Below are positions 7,551 through 16,191 of a stretch of DNA of 64,000 bases, piece by piece. Each line of letters opens with the position of its first letter. The stretch's first letter is position 1. This DNA is from Thermopolyspora sp044507605. GTDB lineage: Bacteria; Actinomycetota; Actinomycetes; Streptosporangiales; Streptosporangiaceae. Both the position numbers and the translations under genes were made by a program. The notes beneath the pieces were generated by a model, which was not told the origin of the DNA, ran no database searches, and saw only the letters and a program-made list of their open reading frames with translations. The stretch covers positions 62,001 through 126,000 of the forward strand of contig JBIQJI010000003.1 in assembly GCA_044507605.1 (NCBI GenBank), given 5' to 3'.

Positions 7551-8792
7551 CTAGACGGTTCCAGGCCCATCTCGACCTAACAGTTCTGGGACAGAAACTG
7601 TGTGTATGTACCCCATCTGGCCTGTTTGATCCTGCTGTGAGGGGGATTGTGGCGTTTTTGCGGAAGTCGCACCGAGCGACGCCAGCGAGGCGGCCAGCCG
7701 GGGCCTCAGCAGGCGCTGCGCAGGTTTTTCCACAAATTTCCACACCAGATAGGCCAGCGCCATCGACGTCCCCAGGGTGATCGCGAGGATCAGCCAGGAG
7801 TTGATCCGGTCGTCCAGCGCCGGGATGAGCACCGCCGAGACGGTCTGGTGCAGCAGGTACAGCGGGTAGGTCAGGGCCCCGAGCGTCGTCAGGCCCCGCC
7901 AGCGCAGCCACGACAGGCCCCCCACCGCGACCAGCGCCATGAGCGCGAACATGATCGTGATGGCCAGCATCGCGGCCCACTCCGGCGCCGGGAAGTCCTT
8001 GGCGCCCACCAGCTTGACCCGCCCCGCGACGCGCTCGGTCGCCTCCCGGAGGGCGAGCGCCCACGACCCCGCCACCAGGGCCCAGGGGATCAGCGAGGAG
8101 CCGTGCCGGTAGATGATGAAGAAGGCCATGCCGGCCACGAAGTACGGCGCGTGGTGGGGCAGCAGGATCGTCTCCAGCGCCCCGTCGCCGAAGCCGTACG
8201 CCGCGAGCACGAGCCACACCGCCATGAAGATCATGACGCGCCGGAGCGTGATGCCGATCAGCGCGAGCACCCCGATCAGCACGTAGAACCGCAGCTCCAC
8301 CCACAGCGACCAGTACACCCCGCTCGCGTCGCCGACGCCCACGCCGCGCTGCAGCATGGTCAGGTTGACCACGTAGTCGGTGAGCGACAGCTTCGGCCGG
8401 AACCCCTGCAGGCCGGTGCAGGTGTACAGCAGGAAGATCGCCAGCACGCTGAACCAGTAGGCCGGGAACAGCCGGACGAACCTGGACGCCGCGAACTCCC
8501 CCGCCGTGCGGCCGAGCACGCTCATCAGGATCACGAATCCGCTGATGAGGAAGAACAGTTCGACGCCGAGCAGGCCGAGCGTGGTGACCGGTGCGACGCT
8601 GGGGAAGATGCGCGTCGGCTGCACGCCCCACAGGGAGCGGCTGGCGGCCATGTAGTGGAAGGCGACGACGAGCAGGGCGGCGACGAACCTCAGCAGGTCG
8701 AGCTCGGGCAGGCGGCCCCGTCTGCCGCCGGTCGTCGTGGACGGTCCCCCGAACAAGCGATCAAGGCGCTGTGACACGGCAATTGGACGCAA
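7551..8792 (-). CDS. Acyltransferase family 3 membrane protein
   Basis: Integral membrane O-acyltransferase of the OafA/YrhL type, expected to acylate a surface glycan, lipid or metabolite; the substrate cannot be told. The 413-residue product has LPELDLLRFVAALLVVAFHY near residue 30, with the family Arg and catalytic His, FFLISGFVI near residue 80, and about ten hydrophobic helices. No SGNH domain follows. It sits inside the proteasome locus between arc and dop, whose other members are cytoplasmic. The start is unsure: only TTG (8792) or GTG (8777) fits the frame and neither has a convincing ribosome-binding site. Confidence 0.87.
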   Translation of the reverse strand: MRPIAVSQRLDRLFGGPSTTTGGRRGRLPELDLLRFVAALLVVAFHYMAASRSLWGVQPTRIFPSVAPVTTLGLLGVELFFLISGFVILMSVLGRTAGEFAASRFVRLFPAYWFSVLAIFLLYTCTGLQGFRPKLSLTDYVVNLTMLQRGVGVGDASGVYWSLWVELRFYVLIGVLALIGITLRRVMIFMAVWLVLAAYGFGDGALETILLPHHAPYFVAGMAFFIIYRHGSSLIPWALVAGSWALALREATERVAGRVKLVGAKDFPAPEWAAMLAITIMFALMALVAVGGLSWLRWRGLTTLGALTYPLYLLHQTVSAVLIPALDDRINSWLILAITLGTSMALAYLVWKFVEKPAQRLLRPRLAASLASLGATSAKTPQSPSQQDQTGQMGYIHTVSVPELLGRDGPGTV

Positions 8793-8878
8793 GATCGGCC
8801 ACGCCGGTTCCCATGCGCCTCAACAGTCTCATACGTATCATTCTTCGCCGAGGTTCACCAGGGCCCCGGCGCACGAAA

Positions 8879-8915
8879 CGGGCGGCGCCGCCCCTGGCAG
8901 GAGCGGCGCCGCCCG
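8879..8915 (-). terminator. Hairpin terminator after arc
   Basis: A perfect 13-bp inverted repeat (8879-8891 with 8903-8915, 11-base loop) begins about 70 bases after the arc stop and is followed on the minus strand by a short TTT. It separates arc from the acyltransferase gene, which should therefore have its own promoter. Confidence 0.7.
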
Positions 8916-8985
8916 GTAGTCGCCTGGAACTGGAGGTGCCGGCCGCGGGTGCCGGCCCGGGAAGGTACGGGTCTGGAGTGCCGGC

Positions 8986-10749
8986 CTAGAGGTACTGGCC
9001 GGTGTTGGCGACCGTGTCGATCGACCGGCCGGCCTCGGTGCCCTGCTTGCCCGACACGAGGGTGCGGATGTAGACGATGCGCTCGCCCTTCTTGCCGGAG
9101 ATGCGGGCCCAGTCGTCGGGGTTGGTGGTGTTGGGCAGGTCTTCGTTCTCGCTGAACTCGTCGACGCAGGCGGCCAGCAGGTGGGAGACCCGCAGGCCCT
9201 TCTGCTTGGTGTCGAGGAACTGCTTGATGGCCATCTTCTTGGCCCGGTCGACGATGTTCTGGATCATCGCGCCGGAGTTGAAGTCCTTGAAGTACAGCAC
9301 TTCCTTGTCGCCGTTGGCGTACGTCACTTCGAGGAAGCGGTTCTCCTCGCTCTCGGCGTACATGCGCTCGACGACGCTCTGGATCATGCCGGCCACGGTC
9401 GCGGTGGGCGAACCGCCGTGCTCGGCGAGGTCGTCGGGGTGCAGCGGCAGGTCGGGGGTGATGTACTTCGAGAAGATGTCCTTGGCCGCCTCGGCGTCCG
9501 GCCGCTCGATCTTGATCTTGACGTCCAGGCGGCCGGGCCGCAGGATCGCCGGGTCGATCATGTCCTCGCGGTTGGAGGCGCCGATGACGATGACGTTCTC
9601 CAGCCCTTCGACGCCGTCGATCTCCGACAGCAGCTGGGGCACGATGGTGTTCTCGACGTCGGAGGAGACACCGGATCCGCGGGTGCGGAAGATGGAGTCC
9701 ATCTCGTCGAAGAACACGATCACCGGGGTGCCCTCGGACGCCTTCTCCCTGGCCCGCTGGAAGACCAGGCGGATGTGCCGCTCGGTCTCGCCGACGTACT
9801 TGTTGAGCAGCTCCGGGCCCTTGATGTTGAGGAAGAAGCTCTTGCCCGACTGCCCGGTCTTGTCGGCGACCTGCTTGGCCAGCGAGTTGGCGACGGCCTT
9901 GGCGATGAGCGTCTTGCCGCAGCCCGGCGGGCCGTACAGCAGCACGCCCTTGGGCGGGCGCAGCCGGTGCTCGCGGAACAGGTCGGAGTGCAGGTAGGGC
10001 AGCTCGATGGCGTCCCTGATCTGCTCGATCTGGCGGGACAGGCCGCCGATCTCCTCGTAGGAGATGTCGGGGACCTCCTCCAGCACCAGCTCCTCGACCT
10101 CGGCCTTGGGGATGCGCTCGTAGACGTAGCCCGACCGCGGCTCCAGCAGCAGGGAGTCGCCGGCCCGCACCGGCTGGTCGATGAGCGAGTCGGCCAGGCG
10201 GACGACGCGCTCCTCGTCGGCGTGCGAGATCACCAGCGCCCGCTCGCCGTCTTCCAGCATCTCCTTGAGCATCACGATCTCGCCGACGCTTTCGTAGCCG
10301 AGCGCCTCGACCACGTTGAGCGCCTCGTTGAGCATGACCTCCTGGCCGCGCCGCAGCGAGTCGATGTCGACTGTGGGGCTGACGTTCACCCGCAGCTTGC
10401 GGCCGCCGGTGAACACCTCGATCGTGCCGTCGTCTCGGGCATCGAGGAACACGCCGAAGCCGGACGGCGGCTGCGCCAGCCGGTCGACCTCCTCCTTGAG
10501 GGCGACGATCTGGTCTCTGGCCTCCTTGAGGGTGGCCACCAGGCGCTCGTTCTGGCCGGTGACCGCGGCCAGGTTCGCCTGCGCCTCGTGCAGGCGCTCC
10601 TCGAGCACCCTGTTCTGACGAGGAGATTCCGCCAGCTTCCGACGTAGCGCGGCGATCTCCTCCTGCAGGAAGGAGACCTGTGTTGTGAGATCAGCGACCT
10701 CCCGTTCGCGCTGCGCGGCTCGAGCCTCTGCGTCGTCGCGAGCTGCCAC
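8986..10749 (-). CDS. arc: Proteasome-associated AAA ATPase Arc (Mpa)
   Basis: Hexameric ATPase that binds Pup, unfolds pupylated proteins and feeds them to the 20S proteasome. In the 587-residue product a coiled coil at about residues 10-92 captures Pup, OB-like domains span about 95-225, and the AAA domain has Walker A GPPGCGKT at 273-280 and Walker B VIVFFDEMD at 343-351. The C-terminus TGQYL is the docking tail that opens the proteasome gate. The start is a GTG preceded by GGAGGTGA. It keeps every expected part although an acyltransferase gene separates it from dop. Confidence 0.97.
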   Translation of the reverse strand: MAARDDAEARAAQREREVADLTTQVSFLQEEIAALRRKLAESPRQNRVLEERLHEAQANLAAVTGQNERLVATLKEARDQIVALKEEVDRLAQPPSGFGVFLDARDDGTIEVFTGGRKLRVNVSPTVDIDSLRRGQEVMLNEALNVVEALGYESVGEIVMLKEMLEDGERALVISHADEERVVRLADSLIDQPVRAGDSLLLEPRSGYVYERIPKAEVEELVLEEVPDISYEEIGGLSRQIEQIRDAIELPYLHSDLFREHRLRPPKGVLLYGPPGCGKTLIAKAVANSLAKQVADKTGQSGKSFFLNIKGPELLNKYVGETERHIRLVFQRAREKASEGTPVIVFFDEMDSIFRTRGSGVSSDVENTIVPQLLSEIDGVEGLENVIVIGASNREDMIDPAILRPGRLDVKIKIERPDAEAAKDIFSKYITPDLPLHPDDLAEHGGSPTATVAGMIQSVVERMYAESEENRFLEVTYANGDKEVLYFKDFNSGAMIQNIVDRAKKMAIKQFLDTKQKGLRVSHLLAACVDEFSENEDLPNTTNPDDWARISGKKGERIVYIRTLVSGKQGTEAGRSIDTVANTGQYL

Positions 10750-10789
10750 GCCCCGTCACCTCCTTCCCAGTCGAGGGCGACTACTCAAG

Positions 10790-10817
10790 ACCCTACCTAC
10801 CTCAGGGCTGTCCGTAA
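10790..10817 (-). promoter_or_regulatory. Candidate arc promoter
   Basis: On the minus strand TTACGG (10812-10817) and TAGGGT (10790-10795) are 16 bases apart, upstream of the arc GTG at 10749. The predicted leader is about 34 nucleotides and carries GGAGGTGA. Confidence 0.4.
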
Positions 10818-10966
10818 CCTGGCTGGGCGGTGTTCGTGGTGTCACATCCAGTGTCAGGCAATTATTTCCCTTCCTGGTATTTATCCCTGCCAGCGCCAGA
10901 CCACCGCAGTCTGTTCCCATGTTGAAGCATCGACGCGAAGTTGTGGCTGATTTGTCATAACCGCCT

Positions 10967-11890
10967 TTACCGCCCGTGCCCCGGCTCCTCTCCCGGCCCC
11001 GTCTCCCTGGTCGCCGTTTCTCCGCCGCCCGCCTCGGCGTACGCGCCCTTGGCCGGGCGGCGGCGCCTCGGCGGGGGCAGGACGCCGTCCGCCATGCGGC
11101 GGGCCGTCACGAGAAAGCCGGTGTGCCCCACCATGCGATGGTCGGGGCGGACGGCCAGTCCCTCGACATGCCAGTCGCGAACCAAGGTCTCCCACGCGCG
11201 GGGCTCGGTGAAACTCCCGTGATCGCGCAGGGTTTCGACGGTGCGCGACAACTGGGTGGTCGTCGCGACGTAACAGCAGATCACACCGCCCGGGGTGAGC
11301 GCCTTGGCCGCGGCGTCGACGCACTCCCACGGCGCCAGCATGTCCAGGATCACCCGGTCGACGTCGGTCTCGTCGATGGCGCCGACGAAGTCGCCGACGA
11401 CCAGACGCCACCGATCGAGCGGGCCGCCCGGCTCGGCGCCGAAGAACCGCTCCACGTTCTTGCGGGCGACCTCGGCGAAGTCGCCCCGCCGCTCGTAGGA
11501 GGTCACCCGGCCGCTCTCGCCCGCCGCGCGCAGCAGGAAACAGGTCAGCGCCCCCGACCCGGCGCCGGCCTCCACCACCCGCGCGCCGGGGAAGACGTCG
11601 GCCATGGCGACGATCTGCGCGGCGTCCTTGGGGTAGACGACCGCCGCGCCGCGCGGCATCGACAGCGCGTAGTCGGCGAGCAGGTGACGGAACACGAGAT
11701 ACGGCGTGCCTCCCGACGAGCGCACCACCGAGCCCTCGGGCAGGCCGATGATCTCGTCGTGCGGGATGGATCCCTTGTGCGTGTGGAAGACGGCGCCCTC
11801 GCGCAGAGTCAGCGTGTGACGCTTGTCCTTGGGGTCGGTGAGCTGCACCTGGTCCCCCGCACGGAACGGGCCGTGCCTGCGAAAACCCAT
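10967..11890 (-). CDS. trmI: tRNA (adenine-58-N1)-methyltransferase TrmI
   Basis: Methylates adenine 58 in the T loop of tRNAs using S-adenosylmethionine. The 307-residue product has an N-terminal beta-barrel part (FRAGDQVQLTDPKDKRHT) and a Rossmann methyltransferase core with the cofactor motif VVEAGAGSGALTCFLL at about residues 100-115 and a catalytic ILDMLAPWE near 180. The C-terminus is an Arg/Gly/Glu-rich tail. The start is set at 11890 because it opens the conserved MGFRRHGPFRAGD and is preceded by a TAGACT box seven bases away, a leaderless arrangement. trmI precedes arc in many actinobacterial proteasome regions. Confidence 0.93.
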   Translation of the reverse strand: MGFRRHGPFRAGDQVQLTDPKDKRHTLTLREGAVFHTHKGSIPHDEIIGLPEGSVVRSSGGTPYLVFRHLLADYALSMPRGAAVVYPKDAAQIVAMADVFPGARVVEAGAGSGALTCFLLRAAGESGRVTSYERRGDFAEVARKNVERFFGAEPGGPLDRWRLVVGDFVGAIDETDVDRVILDMLAPWECVDAAAKALTPGGVICCYVATTTQLSRTVETLRDHGSFTEPRAWETLVRDWHVEGLAVRPDHRMVGHTGFLVTARRMADGVLPPPRRRRPAKGAYAEAGGGETATRETGPGEEPGHGR

Positions 11891-11897
11891 GCGGGTG

Positions 11898-11903
11898 AGT
11901 CTA
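11898..11903 (-). promoter_or_regulatory. Candidate leaderless -10 box for trmI
   Basis: TAGACT on the minus strand ends seven bases before the trmI ATG, predicting a leader of about one base. No ribosome-binding site is visible, which supports a leaderless message. Confidence 0.45.
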
Positions 11904-11987
11904 GTTGCGCCGCCCGGGTGCGATGGCCGTGAAGATCGCCGGGGCCGGTGGCCGCCCGGGACGGCCACCGGGGATCGGGGGGCGGGG

Positions 11988-13439
11988 TCAGTGGGTGCGG
12001 TGGGACTCGAAGCGCATGGTGCGGGAGACGCCGATGCGCACCGTGGTGCCCGGCAGGATCGTCACCTGCTCGTTCGGGGGGATGTCGTAGAAGTTCGGGT
12101 CGCCGGGGGGCTGCACCTGGGTGCCGTTGACCGACCCGAGGTCGATGAGGTTGACGTCCCAGCCGTCGAGCTTGACCCGCACATGGCGGCGCGACACCGA
12201 GCCGTCGGGGCTGGTGACCTTGGCCGGCCGGGCCTCTCCGCTGAGCACCTCGCTGGCCCGTTCGGGGTCGCGGCCGAGCAGGTAGTCGGAGTCGAGCGGC
12301 AGCGTCACCCCGTCGTCGAGGAGCAGCGCGCCGAGCTGCGGGCGCGGCCCCTTGTACGGCACGAGGCTGCGCTGGGCGAGGGCGACGCCGCACACCGCGC
12401 AGTAGGGCACGCGGGGGTCGTTGAAGTGGTCGTTGGAGCAGTCGACGCCGTAGACCATGGGCCGCGCCTCGGGCTCGGGAATGTGCTCGGTCGAGTCGGG
12501 CGCCGCGGCCTGGCCGGGGCGCTGGCCGCCCTCCTGGCCCTGCTGCGCCGGATCGTAGGGGTGGCCCGGGTCGGCGGGCGGCTCGTTGGACAGGTTGCCG
12601 ACGTAGGGCCGGCCGGGGCCGGGCTCGGCGGGCTGGGGCTCGGCCGGCAGCGGCGCGTAGGGGCCCGGCGGCGCGCCCGGCAGGCCCGGGACGGGGCCCT
12701 GGTCGCCGGTGGCGGGCATGGGGGGCAGCCCGGGCCCGGGTTGCGGACGGGGCGGCTCGGGGGCCGCGGCGATGGGTTCGGGGGCCGGCTCCTGGTAGCC
12801 GGGGTCCTGATAGGTGGGCTCCGAGAAGTCGGAGTAGGCGGGCTCGGGGTGGGCCGGGCCGGGGTCGGCCGCCGGGGCGGGCCGGGGCTCGGGGCGCTGC
12901 TCGCGGTAGGACGCGTCGGCCGCGCCGGAGTCGCGCGCGGGCTCGGGGAACATGGGGGCGTTGGCGGGGCCGTACTCGCACACCAGGCCGGCCCCGGCGA
13001 TCACGCCGCGCTCGAGCCGGGCGTGCGGGCTCGGCCGGCCGGCGCCGGGCAGGCGCAGCTCGACCTTGGTCACCGGCCCGGTGACGAGGCGGTCGGTCCA
13101 GGTGAGGGCGTCGCGGCCGGACAGCTGGACCGCGCCGTCGGGGCCGCCGCCGACGGAGGCGGAGGCGCTGCCGCTGACCAGGACGGCGATGCCGCCGGAG
13201 GAGGGGCCGGCGACGGCGCAGGCGACCGGCTCGCCCATCATCGAGCGGGCCAGCACCTGGGCGACCCGCCGGGCGAGGGCGGTGCCGTCGCCGCCGGAGG
13301 TGGCGGCGTCGCGCAGCGCGGCCAGCAGATCGCCGATGACGGAGTCGGCCGCGTCGCACACCATCAGCAGGCCGGCCGCGTGGGCGACCACTCCGTTGCC
13401 CGGCAGGGGACGCACCACCCCGTAACCCTGGTCCGTCAA
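11988..13439 (-). CDS. FHA domain protein with phosphatase-like N-terminus
   Basis: Probable phosphothreonine-binding signalling protein. The C-terminal 110 residues form an FHA domain (LLGRDPERA, SRRHVRVKLDG, LGSVNGT). Before it is a Cys pair region DCSNDHFNDPRVPYCAVCG that may bind zinc, and a Pro/Glu/Ala-rich linker of about 160 residues. The first 170 residues (GVVRPLPGNGVVAHAAGLLMVCDAAD) look like a reduced PP2C-type fold, but metal-binding Asp motifs are not clear. A TTG start at 13439 is preferred for its GGGAGGGAG site; the frame stays open to 13517 with poorer sites. It lies 97 bases upstream of trmI. Ser/Thr kinases are the known partners of FHA domains, but none is nearby. Confidence 0.85.
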   Translation of the reverse strand: MTDQGYGVVRPLPGNGVVAHAAGLLMVCDAADSVIGDLLAALRDAATSGGDGTALARRVAQVLARSMMGEPVACAVAGPSSGGIAVLVSGSASASVGGGPDGAVQLSGRDALTWTDRLVTGPVTKVELRLPGAGRPSPHARLERGVIAGAGLVCEYGPANAPMFPEPARDSGAADASYREQRPEPRPAPAADPGPAHPEPAYSDFSEPTYQDPGYQEPAPEPIAAAPEPPRPQPGPGLPPMPATGDQGPVPGLPGAPPGPYAPLPAEPQPAEPGPGRPYVGNLSNEPPADPGHPYDPAQQGQEGGQRPGQAAAPDSTEHIPEPEARPMVYGVDCSNDHFNDPRVPYCAVCGVALAQRSLVPYKGPRPQLGALLLDDGVTLPLDSDYLLGRDPERASEVLSGEARPAKVTSPDGSVSRRHVRVKLDGWDVNLIDLGSVNGTQVQPPGDPNFYDIPPNEQVTILPGTTVRIGVSRTMRFESHRTH

Positions 13440-13862
13440 AGAACTCTCCCTCCCCGCCGACCGCCGTCGGGCGAGCGACATCCGCCTCGGCCGTCCGCCA
13501 CCGCGCTTGCGCGGCACCGGATCGCGATGCGACCGATCACACCTGACCGCGACAAGCAGAACAGTAGTCGACCTTCCACCATAAGTGTGACCAGCCTGAA
13601 CGGGGACGGCCAGTCTCTGTCCCGGCGTACCCTCGTCACGGGCGACGCCGCAGCGCCTGGTGTCGCCGGACGGGGCCGGAAGCCGGACGTGACCGACCTG
13701 ATCGGGCCGACGAGAACACTAGTCCGGGCGCGCCCGGATGACGAGTAGGACAAATCGCCGCCGCCACCGCCGTCCCGGCGCCCGTGCTCTCGTGCCCTCC
13801 CCCGGGTGGCCGCCGGTGCGGGCTTTTCGTGCGCCGGGGCCGGGGGGCGGGCCGCGGCGCGG
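13440..13862. other. Intergenic region before the FHA gene
   Basis: Roughly 420 bases lie between the site-2 protease stop and the preferred FHA start, including 26 codons of possible FHA extension. It holds a perfect 16-base palindrome at 13723-13738. Frames here are Arg/Pro-rich and not credible genes. Confidence 0.4.
13723..13738. repeat. Perfect 16-base palindrome
   Basis: TCCGGGCGCGCCCGGA reads the same on both strands. It lies 125 bases after the site-2 protease stop and about 285 bases upstream of the FHA start, so it may be a weak terminator stem or a protein site. Confidence 0.5.
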
Positions 13863-15014
13863 TCAGACGCCGGTGAAGACCCGGTTGACGTCGGCGGTGG
13901 CGAGCACGCCGTAGAGCTCGCCGTTGCCCTCCACCAGGAGGTACTCCCCCGCCGGCGAGCGGCGCATGGCGTCGATCAGCCGCTCGCCCTCCAGGTCGGC
14001 CGACAGCACCAGTGAGGGCTCCAGGGTGCGGGCCAGCGAGCCGGTGCTCACCCAGGGGCGGCGCTGCTCGGGTGTGGCGGTGACGGCCGCCTCGTTGACG
14101 ATCGCGATCGGCCGGCCGTCGTGGTCGACCACGACGATCGCGCCGGCCTTGGCCTGGCCGGCCCGGCGGATCGCCTCGGCGAGCGGCACCTCGGCGGTGA
14201 CCGCGATCGCCGGCCGGGCCAGCGCGCGGGCCCGCACCTGCGGGATGCGCGCCCGCATGCGGGTGGCGCGCAGCGCCTGCCCGGCGCCCATCCAGATGAA
14301 CGACGCCAGCAGCACCGACCACAGCAGGTAGGACAGGTCCAGCCCGTCGGCCGAGCGCGCCGACAGCAGCACCGCCACCGCGATCAGCGCGACCGCCAGG
14401 CCACGGCCCACCCATGCGGCCGCGACCGTGCCCGAGCCGGAGTCGCCGCTGACCTTCCACACCCCCGCCCGCAGCATGCGCCCGCCGTCGAGCGGGAGGC
14501 CGGGCAGCATGTTGAAGATGCCGACGATCAGGTTGGACAGCCACAGCTGCTGGACGAGCACCCCGATGATGGTGCCGGACCCGACGAACTGGTAGACGAC
14601 GAAGCCCGCGGCGGCGAGCCCCAGCGACAGCAGCGGCCCGGCGAACGCCACGTTGAACTCCCGGCCGGGCCGGTCGGGCTCGCGCTCGATCTCCGACACC
14701 CCGCCGAGCAGGTAGAGGGTGATGCGGCGCACCGGCAGGTCGTAGTGGCGCGCCACGACGCAGTGGGCGAGCTCGTGCAGCAGCACCGAGACGTACAGGA
14801 AGACCGCGAAGGCGAACGCCACGGCGTAGGCGGCGGCGTCGCTGAGCCATGGCAGGTACGCGTGGAAGGTGGGCTGGAAGGTGTAGGTGATGAACGCCGC
14901 GACGATCAGCCAGGTGGGCGAGACGTAGACGGGGATGCCGAACGGCCGCCCCATGCGCAGGCCCGGCGAGCCCTGGGGCCGCTGAGACCCCCGCGAGTCC
15001 TGGTCGGCGCTCAT
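13863..15014 (-). CDS. Site-2 protease family protein with CBS domains
   Basis: Intramembrane zinc metalloprotease of family M50 that would cut regulatory membrane proteins such as anti-sigma factors. The 383-residue product has HELAH at residues 80-84 in the second hydrophobic helix, a third metal ligand in NMLPGLPLDGG near residue 170, and about six membrane segments. The last 130 residues form two CBS-like modules (AIVVVDHDGRPIAIV, EYLLVEGNGELYGVL), which bind nucleotides in other proteins. This layout matches M. tuberculosis Rip3-type proteins. It is divergent from the RecB-like gene across a 187-base gap. The substrate is unknown. Confidence 0.92.
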   Translation of the reverse strand: MSADQDSRGSQRPQGSPGLRMGRPFGIPVYVSPTWLIVAAFITYTFQPTFHAYLPWLSDAAAYAVAFAFAVFLYVSVLLHELAHCVVARHYDLPVRRITLYLLGGVSEIEREPDRPGREFNVAFAGPLLSLGLAAAGFVVYQFVGSGTIIGVLVQQLWLSNLIVGIFNMLPGLPLDGGRMLRAGVWKVSGDSGSGTVAAAWVGRGLAVALIAVAVLLSARSADGLDLSYLLWSVLLASFIWMGAGQALRATRMRARIPQVRARALARPAIAVTAEVPLAEAIRRAGQAKAGAIVVVDHDGRPIAIVNEAAVTATPEQRRPWVSTGSLARTLEPSLVLSADLEGERLIDAMRRSPAGEYLLVEGNGELYGVLATADVNRVFTGV

Positions 15015-15036
15015 GGGGCCCCCAGGTGACCGTCCG

Positions 15037-15062
15037 GTGCGGCAGGCCCGTGCGGCAGGCCC
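15037..15062. repeat. 13-base tandem repeat upstream of the site-2 protease
   Basis: GTGCGGCAGGCCC is repeated exactly at 15037-15049 and 15050-15062, with a partial third copy (GTGCGGC) at 15063. It lies 23 bases before the site-2 protease ATG in the divergent gap. Confidence 0.6.
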
Positions 15063-15189
15063 GTGCGGCCGGGCGGCGTCGGCCGCTGCGGCGTGATCAT
15101 GGCGAGTGGATCCCTCCTGGCCGTCCTGGTGCCTCGATGCTACGCGCCCCGCGCGTGCCCTCGAATCGGGAAACGTCGGCCGGGTGACC

Positions 15190-15195
15190 TAGAGT
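15190..15195 (+). promoter_or_regulatory. Leaderless -10 box for the RecB-like gene
   Basis: TAGAGT ends six bases before the ATG at 15202, so the expected transcript start falls on the A of the ATG. No purine-rich ribosome-binding site is present in the intervening TCCTCC. Confidence 0.55.
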
Positions 15196-15201
15196 TCCTC
15201 C

Positions 15202-16095
<894 letters not shown>

Positions 16096-16182
16096 GCGCG
16101 CCGTGCGCGGCGAGCCGGCCCTCCTCCTTGGGAAGGAGACGCATCTCCGCCCTGGGCAGGGCCGCACCGCCGGTCGGCTGCT

Positions 16183-16188
16183 TACAGT
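16183..16188 (+). promoter_or_regulatory. Leaderless -10 box for the histidine kinase
   Basis: TACAGT ends six bases before a GTG at 16195, the second codon of the frame that begins with ATG at 16192. The geometry fits a leaderless message starting at that GTG. Confidence 0.45.
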
Positions 16189-16191
16189 GAG

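Noticed and set aside
9181..10647. 488-codon plus-strand frame opposite arc
   Set aside because: It mirrors arc codons; no ribosome-binding site and a Val/Asp/Gln-biased product typical of antisense shadows.
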